A DNA stretch of 64,000 nucleotides from Limibacillus sp. (lineage in GTDB: Bacteria > Pseudomonadota > Alphaproteobacteria > Kiloniellales > CECT-8803). Shown here one piece after another: positions 55,266 through 63,768 of this stretch (position 1 is the first letter of the stretch; each line of letters starts with the position of its first letter). The translations under genes were made by a program, and so were the position numbers. Location: assembly GCA_037379885.1 (NCBI GenBank), contig JARRJC010000005.1:1-64000 (forward strand), in the 5' to 3' direction. The notes under the pieces were generated by a model. That model ran no database searches. It was given only the letters and a program-made list of their open reading frames with translations, and was not told where the DNA came from.

Positions 55266-56885
55266 ATGAGCGTTCTGCGGCAGTCCTGGGGCCAAGCTTG
55301 GCAGCAGACCTGGCGCGCCGCCATGCCCGCCATAGCCGTGCCCGCTTTCGCTCTTCTGGCGACCGCCTGCGCGGTCGAAAACCCGGAGCACTACGACGTC
55401 TACGACCAGGCCGCGGCGACGCGGCTTTTCAGCGCCGGCTTGCAGGATATCGAAGAGATCTACATCGACCAGGTCGAGATGGACGAGCTGTCTCTCGCCG
55501 CGCTCAACAATCTCTCCAGTCTCGACAAGCGCCTGAGCGCCGAGCTGCGGGGCCGTCAGGTCGCGCTTCTGGTCGATCAGCAGGAAACCGGGCTCTTTGA
55601 GGTGCCGGCAGGGGACGATATCCGGGGGTGGGCCTACCTGACGGCCAGCGCCGTGGACAACGGGCGCAGCCACTCGGAAGCGCTGCAGACGGCCAGTTCG
55701 GAAGACATCTACGAAGCGGTCTTCGACGGCATGGTGAGTGAGCTCGACCAGTTCTCCCGCTACGCCAGCCGCGACGAGGCGCGCGACAACCAGGCATCCC
55801 GCGAGGGCTTCGGCGGCATCGGCGTGCGCATCCGTCTGATGGAGAAGGGCGTCGAAGTCCTTCAGGTGATGGAAGAAACCCCGGCTGAGCGGGCCGGCAT
55901 GAAGGACGGCGACGTCATAACCCTGATCGAAGGGCAGGACGTGTTGCCGATGGATCAGCGCGAGGTGGTGGACCGCCTGCGCGGGCCGGTCGGCAGCGAG
56001 GTGGTGGTGACCGTCCTGCGCGGTTCCCAATCGCCCTTTCCGATCACGGTGACGCGCGGCCATGTCGTGCCGCAAACCGTCAGCTACAAGCGCGAAGGCA
56101 ACGCGGCCTACATCCGGGTGTCGGGCTTCAACCAGTCCACGACGCGCTCCCTGGAAAAGAAGATCCGCCTGGCCAAGCAGCAGATCGGCTCGAACCTCAG
56201 CGGGATCGTGCTCGACCTGCGCGGCAATCCCGGCGGGCTGCTGGACCAGTCGGTCTCGGTCAGCGACCTCTTCCTGGGCGATACCCGCATCGTCTCCACC
56301 CATGGCCGCCACCCGAACAGCCACCAGTACTTCGAGGGCAATGACGGCGACATCGCCGAGGGGCTTCCGCTTGTCATCCTGATCAATGGCGGTTCGGCCT
56401 CCGCCTCCGAGATTGTCGCCGCCGCGCTTCAGGACGGGCGCCGGGCCGTGGTGATCGGCAGCAACTCCTACGGCAAGGGCTCGGTGCAGACGGTGTTCCG
56501 GCTCAACAACGGCGGCGAGATGACCATCACCTGGGCGCGCTTCCACGCCCCTTCGGGCTATGCGCTGGCGCATCGCGGGGTGCAGCCCGACCTCTGCACC
56601 AGCGGCGAGGTCACCATGGCCGACCTTCGGCGTGAACTGGCGACGCCGATCCACAAGGTGCGGCTCAATATCGCCGAAAGCGTCGATCAGCCGCCGATCT
56701 CCGAAGAGGACGCGGAGACGATCCGGGCGCGCTGCCCCGTGACCGATGAGGAGGCCGAATTGGATCTCGAAGCGGCGCTGCTGCTGATCGAGAATCCCGG
56801 CCTCTACGCCGAGGCGTTGGGGCGCACCAGCGGCAATCTCGCCGGGCGCGGCGCGGAGCCCCTGACCACCAGCTCCCTCAACTGA
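55266..56885 (+). CDS. S41 family C-terminal processing protease with PDZ domain
   Basis: A 539-residue exported protease. The N-terminus has a hydrophobic segment (PAIAVPAFALLATACAV) ending in a possible lipobox (C35), then a region of about 140 residues unlike the PDZ. The PDZ domain (about 180-265: FGGIGVRIRLMEKGVEVLQV, DGDVITLIEGQDV) is followed by the S41 core with catalytic S379 in NGGSASASEIV and K404 in SYGKGSVQT, a spacing of 25 residues as in Prc. It trims periplasmic proteins from their C-termini. The last 90 residues form an acidic tail. Followed 13 bases later by a Nudix gene. Confidence 0.9.
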   Translation: MSVLRQSWGQAWQQTWRAAMPAIAVPAFALLATACAVENPEHYDVYDQAAATRLFSAGLQDIEEIYIDQVEMDELSLAALNNLSSLDKRLSAELRGRQVALLVDQQETGLFEVPAGDDIRGWAYLTASAVDNGRSHSEALQTASSEDIYEAVFDGMVSELDQFSRYASRDEARDNQASREGFGGIGVRIRLMEKGVEVLQVMEETPAERAGMKDGDVITLIEGQDVLPMDQREVVDRLRGPVGSEVVVTVLRGSQSPFPITVTRGHVVPQTVSYKREGNAAYIRVSGFNQSTTRSLEKKIRLAKQQIGSNLSGIVLDLRGNPGGLLDQSVSVSDLFLGDTRIVSTHGRHPNSHQYFEGNDGDIAEGLPLVILINGGSASASEIVAAALQDGRRAVVIGSNSYGKGSVQTVFRLNNGGEMTITWARFHAPSGYALAHRGVQPDLCTSGEVTMADLRRELATPIHKVRLNIAESVDQPPISEEDAETIRARCPVTDEEAELDLEAALLLIENPGLYAEALGRTSGNLAGRGAEPLTTSSLN

Positions 56886-56898
56886 GCATTCCAAGATC

Positions 56899-57456
56899 AT
56901 GACGCCGCGTGACGCCGCCGGACTGGTTCTGCTGCGCCATGAGGGCTTGAGGGCGCCGGAAGTCCTGCTGGGCAGGCGCAGCCAGGCGATGGTTTTCATG
57001 CCGGGCTACTACGTCTTTCCCGGCGGGCGCGTGGACAGCGGCGAACAGCCGAGCGAGGCCGCCCCTGGCCGCCCCCTGCCGCCGGGCATCGACGAGGCGA
57101 CCCTGGCGCTTCTTCCCAGGTTGCGCGCGGCGGCTCTGCGCGAACTGGAGGAGGAGACCGGCTTTCGCGTCCCGAGCGCGCAGCAGGGCCATCTGCACCC
57201 GCTTGCGCGCGCCATCACGCCGCCGGGCAACCCGCGGCGCTTCGATACGCGCTTCTTCCTGTTGCTGGAACCGCGCCTCGAGGGATCGCCCAGCGGCGAC
57301 GGCGAACTGGAGGATGTCGGCTGGCTGGCGGTGGACCGGCTGTCGGACCTGCCGGTTGCGAACATCACGGCCCGGGTGCTGCGCGAGGCGCTCGCCTTCC
57401 TGGAGAATCCCGAGCATCCCTTCCAGTTGGTGACCGATGCCCGCTCGCTGGGCTGA
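56899..57456 (+). CDS. Nudix hydrolase
   Basis: A 185-residue protein with Nudix pieces FPGGRVDSGEQPSE and LRAAALRELEEETGFRV. The box G-x5-E-x7-REUXEExGU is interrupted by an insert of about 25 residues between the first glycines and the REUXEEXG helix, an arrangement met in NUDT19/CoA-diphosphatase-like members. It also carries VFMPGYYVFPGGRV. Hydrolyses a nucleoside or CoA diphosphate; the substrate is not known. Just after the S41 protease gene, possibly co-transcribed. Confidence 0.85.
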   Translation: MTPRDAAGLVLLRHEGLRAPEVLLGRRSQAMVFMPGYYVFPGGRVDSGEQPSEAAPGRPLPPGIDEATLALLPRLRAAALRELEEETGFRVPSAQQGHLHPLARAITPPGNPRRFDTRFFLLLEPRLEGSPSGDGELEDVGWLAVDRLSDLPVANITARVLREALAFLENPEHPFQLVTDARSLG

Positions 57457-57483
57457 AAAGCGCGCCGTAAAGCGTTTCGGGCG

Positions 57484-57511
57484 TTGACAAAGGCGGGACA
57501 GCGAGTACATT
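57484..57511 (+). promoter_or_regulatory. promoter of rpmG
   Basis: Perfect TTGACA (57484-57489), 16 bases, TACATT (57506-57511). Transcription would start near 57518, 60 bases before the L33 ATG. One of the best promoter matches in the window. Confidence 0.65.
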
Positions 57512-57577
57512 CCCGGCCTCGGATTACTGACAGCCCGCAAAAGCAGGGCCCCCGCGCAATCGGGAAGGATAGAGATC

Positions 57578-57745
57578 ATGGCCAAGCCACAGACCCAGCT
57601 CATCAAGATGGTGAGCACCGCCGACACCGGGTACTTCTACGTGAAGAAGAAGAACACCCGTAACTCGACCGAGAAGTTCGAGTTCAAGAAGTACGACCCG
57701 GTCGCGCGCAAGCACGTCGTCTTCAAGGAATCCAAGATGAAGTAA
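57578..57745 (+). CDS. rpmG: 50S ribosomal protein L33
   Basis: A 55-residue protein with ATG at 57578 after GGGAAGGATAGAG. It has [18 protein letters not shown], then [20 protein letters not shown] and [17 protein letters not shown], matching the zinc-free (C-minus) form of L33: no CxxC pairs are present. A zinc-independent L33 is the usual alphaproteobacterial form. Transcribed alone, with its own promoter and terminator. Confidence 0.97.
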   Translation: MAKPQTQLIKMVSTADTGYFYVKKKNTRNSTEKFEFKKYDPVARKHVVFKESKMK

Positions 57746-57752
57746 GGCGCTG

Positions 57753-57771
57753 TCCGGCCGCTTCGGCCGGA
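57753..57771 (+). other. GC hairpin just after rpmG
   Basis: TCCGGCCG-CTT-CGGCCGGA, an eight-pair stem, 7 bases after the L33 stop and before the true terminator. It has no T-run. It may protect the short mRNA's 3' end or regulate its decay. Confidence 0.45.
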
Positions 57772-57787
57772 GGAGCGACGAATAGAG

Positions 57788-57814
57788 CCGCCTGGTCCGC
57801 CCAGGCGGTTTTTT
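57788..57814 (+). terminator. intrinsic terminator of rpmG
   Basis: CCGCCTGG, loop TCCGC, CCAGGCGG, then six T's. Eight GC-rich pairs with a clean U-tract. Confidence 0.9.
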
Positions 57815-57838
57815 CTTGTTGGCGGCGCAAAAGAACCC

Positions 57839-58630
57839 TCAGCGCCCCTCGAAGACGGGTTTGCGCTTCTCCAGAAAGGCGCTGACGCCTTCGCGGTAGT
57901 CTTGCGAATCGCAGAGCGCATAGGCGGAGGCCAGTTCCTCGGCGCTGAGCGGTCGTGGCTCCAGGGCGCGTCTCGCCATCTGCTTGTGCTGCCGGGCGGC
58001 CAGGGGCGCGCCCGACACGATGCGGGCCACGGCGGCGGCGATCTCCTCCTCGAAGTCGCTGTCCGCGACCACGCGGTTGACCAGCCCCATGCGCAGCGCC
58101 TCCTCCGCGCCGAAGACGCGTCCCTCCAACAGGATTTCCAGCGCCGCCGAGCGCCCGACCAACTCGACCAGGGCGACCATGGCGGGGTAGGGCAGGCAGT
58201 GGCCGATCTTGTTGATGGGAATGCCGAAGCGCGCCGACTCGTTCGCGATGCGCAGATCGCAGAGCAGCGCCAGTTCCAGCCCGCCGCCCGCGGCCACGCC
58301 CTGGATCGCCGCCAGACTGGGTGCTGGAAAGGCGGCGAGCGCCTGCAAGGTCGGCTCGATCGCCTCCGCATAGGCTTCGGCGTCCGCAGCGCTGGCCCGC
58401 TTTTCCGGAAACTCCGATATGTCCGCACCGGCGCCGAATGCCTTGCCGCCCGCGCCGCGCAGCACCAGACAGCGCAGATCTTCCTCGCCCGCAAGCGCGC
58501 CGATTCCCGCGCCCAGCGCCTGCCAGAGCGCGAGCGACATGGCGTTCAGGCGCTCCGGCCGGTTGAGGGTCAGATAGGCGGCCGCGTCCTTGCGTTCGCT
58601 CAGAAGGATGGGGGATTCCAGGTCATTCAT
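57839..58630 (-). CDS. enoyl-CoA hydratase/isomerase family protein
   Basis: The ATG at 58630 gives 263 residues of crotonase fold: LTLNRPERLNAMSLALWQAL, then LVLRGAGGKAFGAGADISEF (oxyanion-hole region), AIQGVAAGGGLELALLCDLRIA and FGIPINKIGHCLPYPAM (second oxyanion glycine region), ending FLEKRKPVFEGR. Within the active-site stretch, the position often holding the catalytic glutamate reads NKIGHCLPYPAMV, so hydratase activity is uncertain; isomerase, decarboxylase or other crotonase functions are possible. Divergent from the patatin gene. Confidence 0.87.
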   Translation of the reverse strand: MNDLESPILLSERKDAAAYLTLNRPERLNAMSLALWQALGAGIGALAGEEDLRCLVLRGAGGKAFGAGADISEFPEKRASAADAEAYAEAIEPTLQALAAFPAPSLAAIQGVAAGGGLELALLCDLRIANESARFGIPINKIGHCLPYPAMVALVELVGRSAALEILLEGRVFGAEEALRMGLVNRVVADSDFEEEIAAAVARIVSGAPLAARQHKQMARRALEPRPLSAEELASAYALCDSQDYREGVSAFLEKRKPVFEGR

Positions 58631-58740
58631 CGCCGCCCGACTCCACTTTCTTTGTTGCAATGCAGCAAAAGGCTTGCTCTGGGCCTGCATGATAGGAAAA
58701 TGAGCCCGGGACGACAAAGCGATTAAGGACAGGATTTTTC

Positions 58741-59841
58741 ATGGACAAGACCTTGAGCGGGGAGTGGGAGAGCGCTGCCTCGAACGAAGACGCCGCCGCC
58801 TGCGAAACCGGCATCTGGCCGAGCGGCAAGGGCGTCAAGCGGCTCAACCTGGCGCTCCAGGGGGGCGGCGCGCACGGCGCGTTCACCTGGGGGGTGCTGG
58901 ACCGCCTGCTGGAAGACGACCGCATCGCCATCGACGCTGTTTCCGGCACCAGCGCCGGTGCGGTCAACGGTGTCGCCATGGCCTCGGGCCTGGCGATCGG
59001 CGGGCGGGAGAAGGCGCGCGAGACCCTCGCCAGCGTCTGGAAGCAGATCTCGCTGCTTTCGGTGCTGTCACCGCTGCAACCCTCGCCGCTCGACCGCATG
59101 ATGGGGCTGGGCAACATGGACTTCGCGCCGGGCTACCGCATCCTGGACATGCTGAGCCGCCTTTGGAGCCCCTACGAGTTCAACACCCTGGACATCAATC
59201 CGCTGCGCAGCGTGCTGGACGCGGAAGTCGACTTTGAAGCCGTGCGCCGCTGTTCGGCCATGAAGCTCTTCGTCAGCGCCACCAACGTGAAGCGCGGGCG
59301 GATCAAGATCTTCGAGCTGGAGGACATGTCGCTGGAGGCGATCCTCGCCTCCGCCTGCCTGCCCTACCTGCACCGCGCCGTCGAGGTCGAGGGGGAGACC
59401 TATTGGGATGGCGGCTTCATGGGCAACCCGGCGATCTATCCGCTGATCTATTCGGGCGGCTCGCCGGACGTCCTGCTGGTCCAGATCAACCCCATCAACA
59501 TCGAGGAGACCCCGACCTCGGCCCAGGCGATCATCGACCGGCTGAACACCATCACCTTCAACGCCGGTCTGATGAGAGAGATGCGCGCCATCCACTTCGT
59601 CAGCGAACTGGTGGACAAGGGATACGATGACGCCGGGCGCTTGCGCCGCATGTACATGCATGTGATCCATGCCGAGGACATCATGCAGAACCTGGGCGTC
59701 TCCTCGAAGCTGAACGCCGACTGGCATTTCCTGCACCACCTTTTCGAACTGGGCCGCCAGCGGACCGACGCCTGGCTGGAGGAGCACTTCGCCGCGCTTG
59801 GCGAGCGCGACACCGTGGATGTCGAGGAGATGTATCTCTAG
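58741..59841 (+). CDS. patatin-like phospholipase
   Basis: A 366-residue protein with the patatin catalytic dyad: nucleophile S71 in SGTSAGAVNG and D223 in YWDGGFMGNP, plus the oxyanion-hole motif LALQGGGAHGAFTWGVLD (about 38-55). A 30-residue N-terminal segment precedes this and lacks a signal peptide. Family members are Ser-Asp hydrolases acting on lipids. It lies between the divergent crotonase gene and the antiporter, all intact. A role in membrane-lipid turnover is likely but not specific. Confidence 0.9.
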   Translation: MDKTLSGEWESAASNEDAAACETGIWPSGKGVKRLNLALQGGGAHGAFTWGVLDRLLEDDRIAIDAVSGTSAGAVNGVAMASGLAIGGREKARETLASVWKQISLLSVLSPLQPSPLDRMMGLGNMDFAPGYRILDMLSRLWSPYEFNTLDINPLRSVLDAEVDFEAVRRCSAMKLFVSATNVKRGRIKIFELEDMSLEAILASACLPYLHRAVEVEGETYWDGGFMGNPAIYPLIYSGGSPDVLLVQINPINIEETPTSAQAIIDRLNTITFNAGLMREMRAIHFVSELVDKGYDDAGRLRRMYMHVIHAEDIMQNLGVSSKLNADWHFLHHLFELGRQRTDAWLEEHFAALGERDTVDVEEMYL

Positions 59842-59901
59842 GGCGCGGCCCGCTAAAGTGGCAGGTCAGCATTCTGCAGTTTCGAGGAAGGGCCGGCCCA
59901 G

Positions 59902-62400
59902 GTGAGCGTCGCCGAGATTGTTCTGATCATTGCGCTTTTGCTGATGGTGGTGGCGTGCATCCAGCCGCTGGCCCGGCGCAGCGGTCTGCCCTTCACCGTG
60001 CTGCTGGCCATGGTCGGGGTCTTGATCGGGTCGCTGGCGCTTTGGATATCCCATGGCGGCGAGTCCGGCGGCATCAAGCAACTTGCCGGGAAGCTGATTG
60101 AGATACCGGTATCCTCCGCCACCTTCCTGACGGTCCTGCTGCCGCTGCTGCTGTTCCAGGGGGCCATCACGATCGACGTGCGCCGCCTGGCCCAGGACAT
60201 CGCGCCGGTGATCCTGCTGGCGGTTCTCGCCGTGCTCATAACCTTTCTGTCCATCGGGGGCGCGCTCTATCTGGTGGCGCCCATGCCGCTGGTCGTCTGC
60301 CTCCTGCTGGGCGCCATCGTCGCCACGACGGATCCCAGCGCGGTCATCGCGCTTTTCAGGGACCTGGGCGCGCCCGCCCGGCTGACGCGGCTGGTCGAGG
60401 GGGAGAGCCTGCTGAACGATGCCACCGCGATCGCCGTCTTCAGCGCGCTTCTCGCGGTCATCGTGACGGGGCAGGAGCCGGACGTGCCCCTGATCGCCGC
60501 CGATCTGCTCTGGGGTCTGGCGGGCGGCGCCGCGGCAGGCATGGTGGCGGGCCTATTGGCCGCCAATGGCTTGGCCGCTCTGCGGTCCTATCGGGCGGCG
60601 CAGCTTACCATCGCGGTCGCTCTTCCCTATGCGGTCTACGTGATCTGCAACGACTACCTGGAGGTTTCGGGCGTCGTTGCGGTGGTCACCAGCGGGCTGG
60701 TCTTGAGCGCCGTCGCCCGCTCGCGCTTTCAGCCAGAGACCTTCCAGTTCTTCCAGTTGACGCTCGACCAGCTCGCTTTCTGGGCCACCTCCCTGGTCTT
60801 CGTGCTGGCCGCGCTCCTGGTGCCGAGGCTTCTCGCCGACTTCGAGGTCACCGACCTGCTCTATCTGCTTGTCGCCGTCATGGCGGCCCTGGCGGCGCGG
60901 GCCTTCGTGCTCTTCGCGGTCTTTCCGCTGCTGGCTCTTGCGCGCTTGACCCGTGAGGTGGGGCCGGCGACCAAGTCGGTGATCATCTGGGGCGGCCTCC
61001 GGGGTTCCGTCACGCTGGCGCTGGCCCTGGCCGTGACCGAGAACATCTTTGTCGATCCCGAGATCCAGCGCTTCATCGCCATTCAGGCGACCGGTTTCGT
61101 GCTTTTCACCCTGCTGGTTCAAGGCACGACACTCAGCCCCTTGATGCGCTGGCTCGGGCTGGATCAGTTGCCGCCGGTCGAACGGGCCTTCCGCTCCCAG
61201 GTCCTGACCTCCTCCCTGACCGCGGTGCGCTCCTCTCTCCGCAGTTTCGCCGGGCGCTATGAGTTGGATGAAGACCTGGTGGATCAGGCGGTGCAGCCCT
61301 ATAGCAACCGCCTGAAGAAGGTCGCCGAGGACACCTCCTTCACCGAGGGGGTCTCCGACAAGGAGCGCTTGGTGGTCGGCATCATCGCGCTTGCAAATCA
61401 GGAAAAGGCGCTTCTGATGGAGCAGCGCTTCAGCGGCGGCCTGCCCCACAGCCTCGTGGACCGCTACCAGCTCGCCGTGGAGGGCATGATCGACGCCGCC
61501 CGGGAAGACGGCCGCCTCGGATACCTGCGCGCGGCCCGGCGCCCACATCGGCACAGCCGTTGGTTCCGCTTGCTGAGCTGGATGCACTACCGCCTGAACC
61601 TGCAACGGCCCTTGGCGTCGCACCTCGCCCAGCGTTTCCAGTATCTGCTGCTGAACCGGATCATCCTGCGCGAGCTGACGGTCTTCCTGGAGTTCCGTCT
61701 GGCCAATCTGGTCGGCGAGCGGCTGGCCGAGATTCTGATCGAGATCCTGGAGCTGCGTCTCTCGGAGGTGGAGCGGCATCTGGAGGCACTTCGCCTTCAG
61801 TACCCGCGCTTCGCACGCGACTTGGACTTCAAGGTTCTGGAGCGCTACGCCTTCCGCGAGGAGATGGAGCAGATCCAACAGCTGCGTGACTCCGGCATCA
61901 TCAGCGAGGACCTGTCTCGCACACTGGTGACGGAGGCGGTGGCGGTCCACGTGCGCTCGGGCCCGCTGCCGCCCGTGGACCTGAAGGCCACCACCCCGGA
62001 ACTGCTGGAAGCCTTCCCGGTCTTTGCCGGCCTGACGGAGGCGCAGCGCTCCAAGATTGCCCGCAAGCTGAGGACCCGCGTCTTCGCCGTGGGCGCCTTC
62101 GTGTTCCGGCGCGGCGACCCTGGCGATGGCATGTACTTCATCGCGAGCGGTGCGGTGGAGGTGCGTCTGGAAGGCGAGGCGCTGCGCCTCGGGCGCGGGG
62201 ACTTCTTCGGGGAGATGGCCCTGCTGGACGACGCGCCGCGCAGCGCCGACCTGCGGTCGATCAGCTATTCGCATCTCCTGTTCCTCTCGGCGGGCGACTT
62301 TGAAGTCTTTTGCCGCGAGTGGCCGGATCTGCGCCGGCGCATGGAGGAGGTGGCGGAAAGCCGCCGCGCCTACGCCCGGGAAAAGGCCGCCAAGAAGTGA
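59902..62400 (+). CDS. CPA1-type Na+/H+ antiporter with C-terminal cyclic-nucleotide-binding domain
   Basis: The product starts at a GTG and has 832 residues. The N-terminal CPA1 region (about 1-420) has 12 or so helices with the ion-binding stretch ATTDPSAVIALFRDLGAP and the EGESLLNDATAIAVFSALL motif. A long cytosolic helical region follows (about 420-700). The C-terminus (about 705-820) is a cyclic-nucleotide-binding domain: FVFRRGDPGDGMYFIASGAVEV, then FFGEMALLDDAPRSADLRS, the phosphate-binding cassette. Such antiporters may be gated by cAMP or cGMP, coupling pH/Na+ homeostasis to second messengers. Ends at a bidirectional terminator shared with the ricin-B-like gene. Confidence 0.88.
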   Translation: MSVAEIVLIIALLLMVVACIQPLARRSGLPFTVLLAMVGVLIGSLALWISHGGESGGIKQLAGKLIEIPVSSATFLTVLLPLLLFQGAITIDVRRLAQDIAPVILLAVLAVLITFLSIGGALYLVAPMPLVVCLLLGAIVATTDPSAVIALFRDLGAPARLTRLVEGESLLNDATAIAVFSALLAVIVTGQEPDVPLIAADLLWGLAGGAAAGMVAGLLAANGLAALRSYRAAQLTIAVALPYAVYVICNDYLEVSGVVAVVTSGLVLSAVARSRFQPETFQFFQLTLDQLAFWATSLVFVLAALLVPRLLADFEVTDLLYLLVAVMAALAARAFVLFAVFPLLALARLTREVGPATKSVIIWGGLRGSVTLALALAVTENIFVDPEIQRFIAIQATGFVLFTLLVQGTTLSPLMRWLGLDQLPPVERAFRSQVLTSSLTAVRSSLRSFAGRYELDEDLVDQAVQPYSNRLKKVAEDTSFTEGVSDKERLVVGIIALANQEKALLMEQRFSGGLPHSLVDRYQLAVEGMIDAAREDGRLGYLRAARRPHRHSRWFRLLSWMHYRLNLQRPLASHLAQRFQYLLLNRIILRELTVFLEFRLANLVGERLAEILIEILELRLSEVERHLEALRLQYPRFARDLDFKVLERYAFREEMEQIQQLRDSGIISEDLSRTLVTEAVAVHVRSGPLPPVDLKATTPELLEAFPVFAGLTEAQRSKIARKLRTRVFAVGAFVFRRGDPGDGMYFIASGAVEVRLEGEALRLGRGDFFGEMALLDDAPRSADLRSISYSHLLFLSAGDFEVFCREWPDLRRRMEEVAESRRAYAREKAAKK

Positions 62401-62415
62401 GCGCTCAAAAGAAAA

Positions 62416-62445
62416 GCGCGCCGGTTTCAGACCGGCGCGCTTTTT
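62416..62445. terminator. bidirectional terminator between antiporter and ricin-B-like genes
   Basis: GCGCGCCGGT, loop TTCAG, ACCGGCGCGC, then TTTTT on the plus strand; the minus strand after the stem reads TTTTCTTTTG. Ten GC-rich pairs, placed between two convergent genes. Confidence 0.92.
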
Positions 62446-62470
62446 CGGTTACCCGTTAGCGGTTTACGGC

Positions 62471-62974
62471 TTAGGGATAGCCCACGATCTGGCCTTCGCC
62501 GCCCATGGGGAAATCGCCGAGGTTCAGAACCTGGCTGCCGCCGGCACCGCAGCTGTCTATGAAGACATTGCCCCTTGTGCCGCTACGGCCCTTGAAGGTC
62601 ACGCAGTTGCCGCTGTTGGTGACGATGCGCGCGCCTTCGACCCTGAACTCCTGGCCCCGGTAGGCATCGCACATGTCGACGACCAGCTTGTAGCCGCCGC
62701 CGATGGCGTCGACTTCCTGGAGGCAGTTGCCGTTGGCGTTGCGGATCTTGCCGCCGGAGAAGCTCCACTGCTGGCCGACGTCCAGCGACTCTTCCTCCGT
62801 GTAAGCGCAGGAGTGGGCCGAGACCCGCTCAAGCGACGGATGCCCGCCGACGATTGGCTTGGATGTGAGGCAGTACGCGCCGTCGGGACGCAGCTCGATT
62901 GCGCCGGCCTCTCCGCTGAAGGACAGCAGCAGCGCCGCCAGCGCCAAGCCGCCCAGTTTGGTAATCATGCCCAT
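62471..62974 (-). CDS. secreted ricin-B-lectin-like protein
   Basis: The ATG at 62974, with GGGGAAGAAG before it, gives 167 residues with a Sec signal (MGMITKLGGLALAALLLSF, cleavage near GEAGA). The mature part of about 145 residues shows beta-trefoil features: QQWSFSGGKIRNANGNCLQ and QEFRVEGARIVTNSGNCVTF, the Q.W-type motif followed by I.N..G.C. It has several cysteines likely to form disulfides. Ricin-B trefoils bind carbohydrate. Only about two recognisable lobes, so a minimal or diverged domain. Role unknown; possibly cell-surface or matrix glycan binding. Confidence 0.7.
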   Translation of the reverse strand: MGMITKLGGLALAALLLSFSGEAGAIELRPDGAYCLTSKPIVGGHPSLERVSAHSCAYTEEESLDVGQQWSFSGGKIRNANGNCLQEVDAIGGGYKLVVDMCDAYRGQEFRVEGARIVTNSGNCVTFKGRSGTRGNVFIDSCGAGGSQVLNLGDFPMGGEGQIVGYP

Positions 62975-63102
62975 GGTTCTTCTTCCCCTCTCCAAATCAA
63001 AGACGTCAATTCGTCCCCTTTGGAGCGAAAGCCTACCCGAAAGAAAAGAATCTTTCTACTTAATGCGACAAATAGCTAAGCCGTGATTTCTGCCCTCAGG
63101 GG

Positions 63103-63768
63103 TCAGGGCCGCAGTCCTGCTTTTGCGATGGCCTGACGCAGTGACCGTGCCGCCTGGCGCGGGTCGGGCGCCCCCGCAATCGCGGAGACCACGGCGACAC
63201 CCGCGGCGCCGCATCCGGTGAGTTCAGTCAGGCGTTCCTGCTGGATGCCGCCGATGGCCACGCAGGGCAGTCCGGCGCTTGCACGGACTTCGTCCGCGAC
63301 TTGCTTCAATCCGGCCGGGCCGATGGCGTCGCCCGCATCGCTCTTGGTGCCGGTTGCGTAGACCGGGCCGATCCCCACGTAGTCGCAGGGCGAAAGGTCG
63401 CTCGCCGCCAATTCGCCGAGACTGCCGACCGAAAGGCCCAGGATCGCCTCGGGGCCCAGGTTCGCGCGGGCCTTGGCGGGGCTGATGTCGTCCTGGCCGA
63501 GGTGGAGTCCATCGGCTTCGGCTTCCAGGGCCACATCGAGATTGTCGTTGATGATCAGGGGCACGCCGCTGGGCGCGAGCAGGGCGCGCACCTCCCGCGC
63601 GCGGCGCAGGAAGTCGGCATGAGGCAGGGACTTCTCGCGCAACTGAACCAGCGTGACGCCGCCTTCCACCGCTGCCCGTAGCACCTCGCCCAAGGGACGC
63701 CCGGCGCAGTCGGCTTCGCCGATCACCAGATAGAGGCGTGGGTCGAAGATGGTCTTGGGTCCGGTCAT
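63103..63768 (-). CDS. thiE: thiamine-phosphate synthase ThiE
   Basis: A 221-residue TIM-barrel enzyme joining HMP pyrophosphate to thiazole phosphate. Landmarks: VTLVQLREKSLPHADFLRR, PLIINDNLDVALEAEADGLH, LGQDDISPAKARANLG, GLSVGSLGELAAS and YVGIGPVYATGTKSDAG. All substrate-binding motifs are intact. Its start overlaps the thiM stop by four bases (translational coupling). No TPP riboswitch is visible in this part; it would lie before the first gene, outside the window. Confidence 0.95.
   Translation of the reverse strand: MTGPKTIFDPRLYLVIGEADCAGRPLGEVLRAAVEGGVTLVQLREKSLPHADFLRRAREVRALLAPSGVPLIINDNLDVALEAEADGLHLGQDDISPAKARANLGPEAILGLSVGSLGELAASDLSPCDYVGIGPVYATGTKSDAGDAIGPAGLKQVADEVRASAGLPCVAIGGIQQERLTELTGCGAAGVAVVSAIAGAPDPRQAARSLRQAIAKAGLRP

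Noticed and set aside
63039-63056. AT-rich inverted repeat GAAAGA-N6-TCTTTC between thiE and the ricin-B-like gene
   Set aside because: Weak stem and no U-tract; likely low-complexity sequence.
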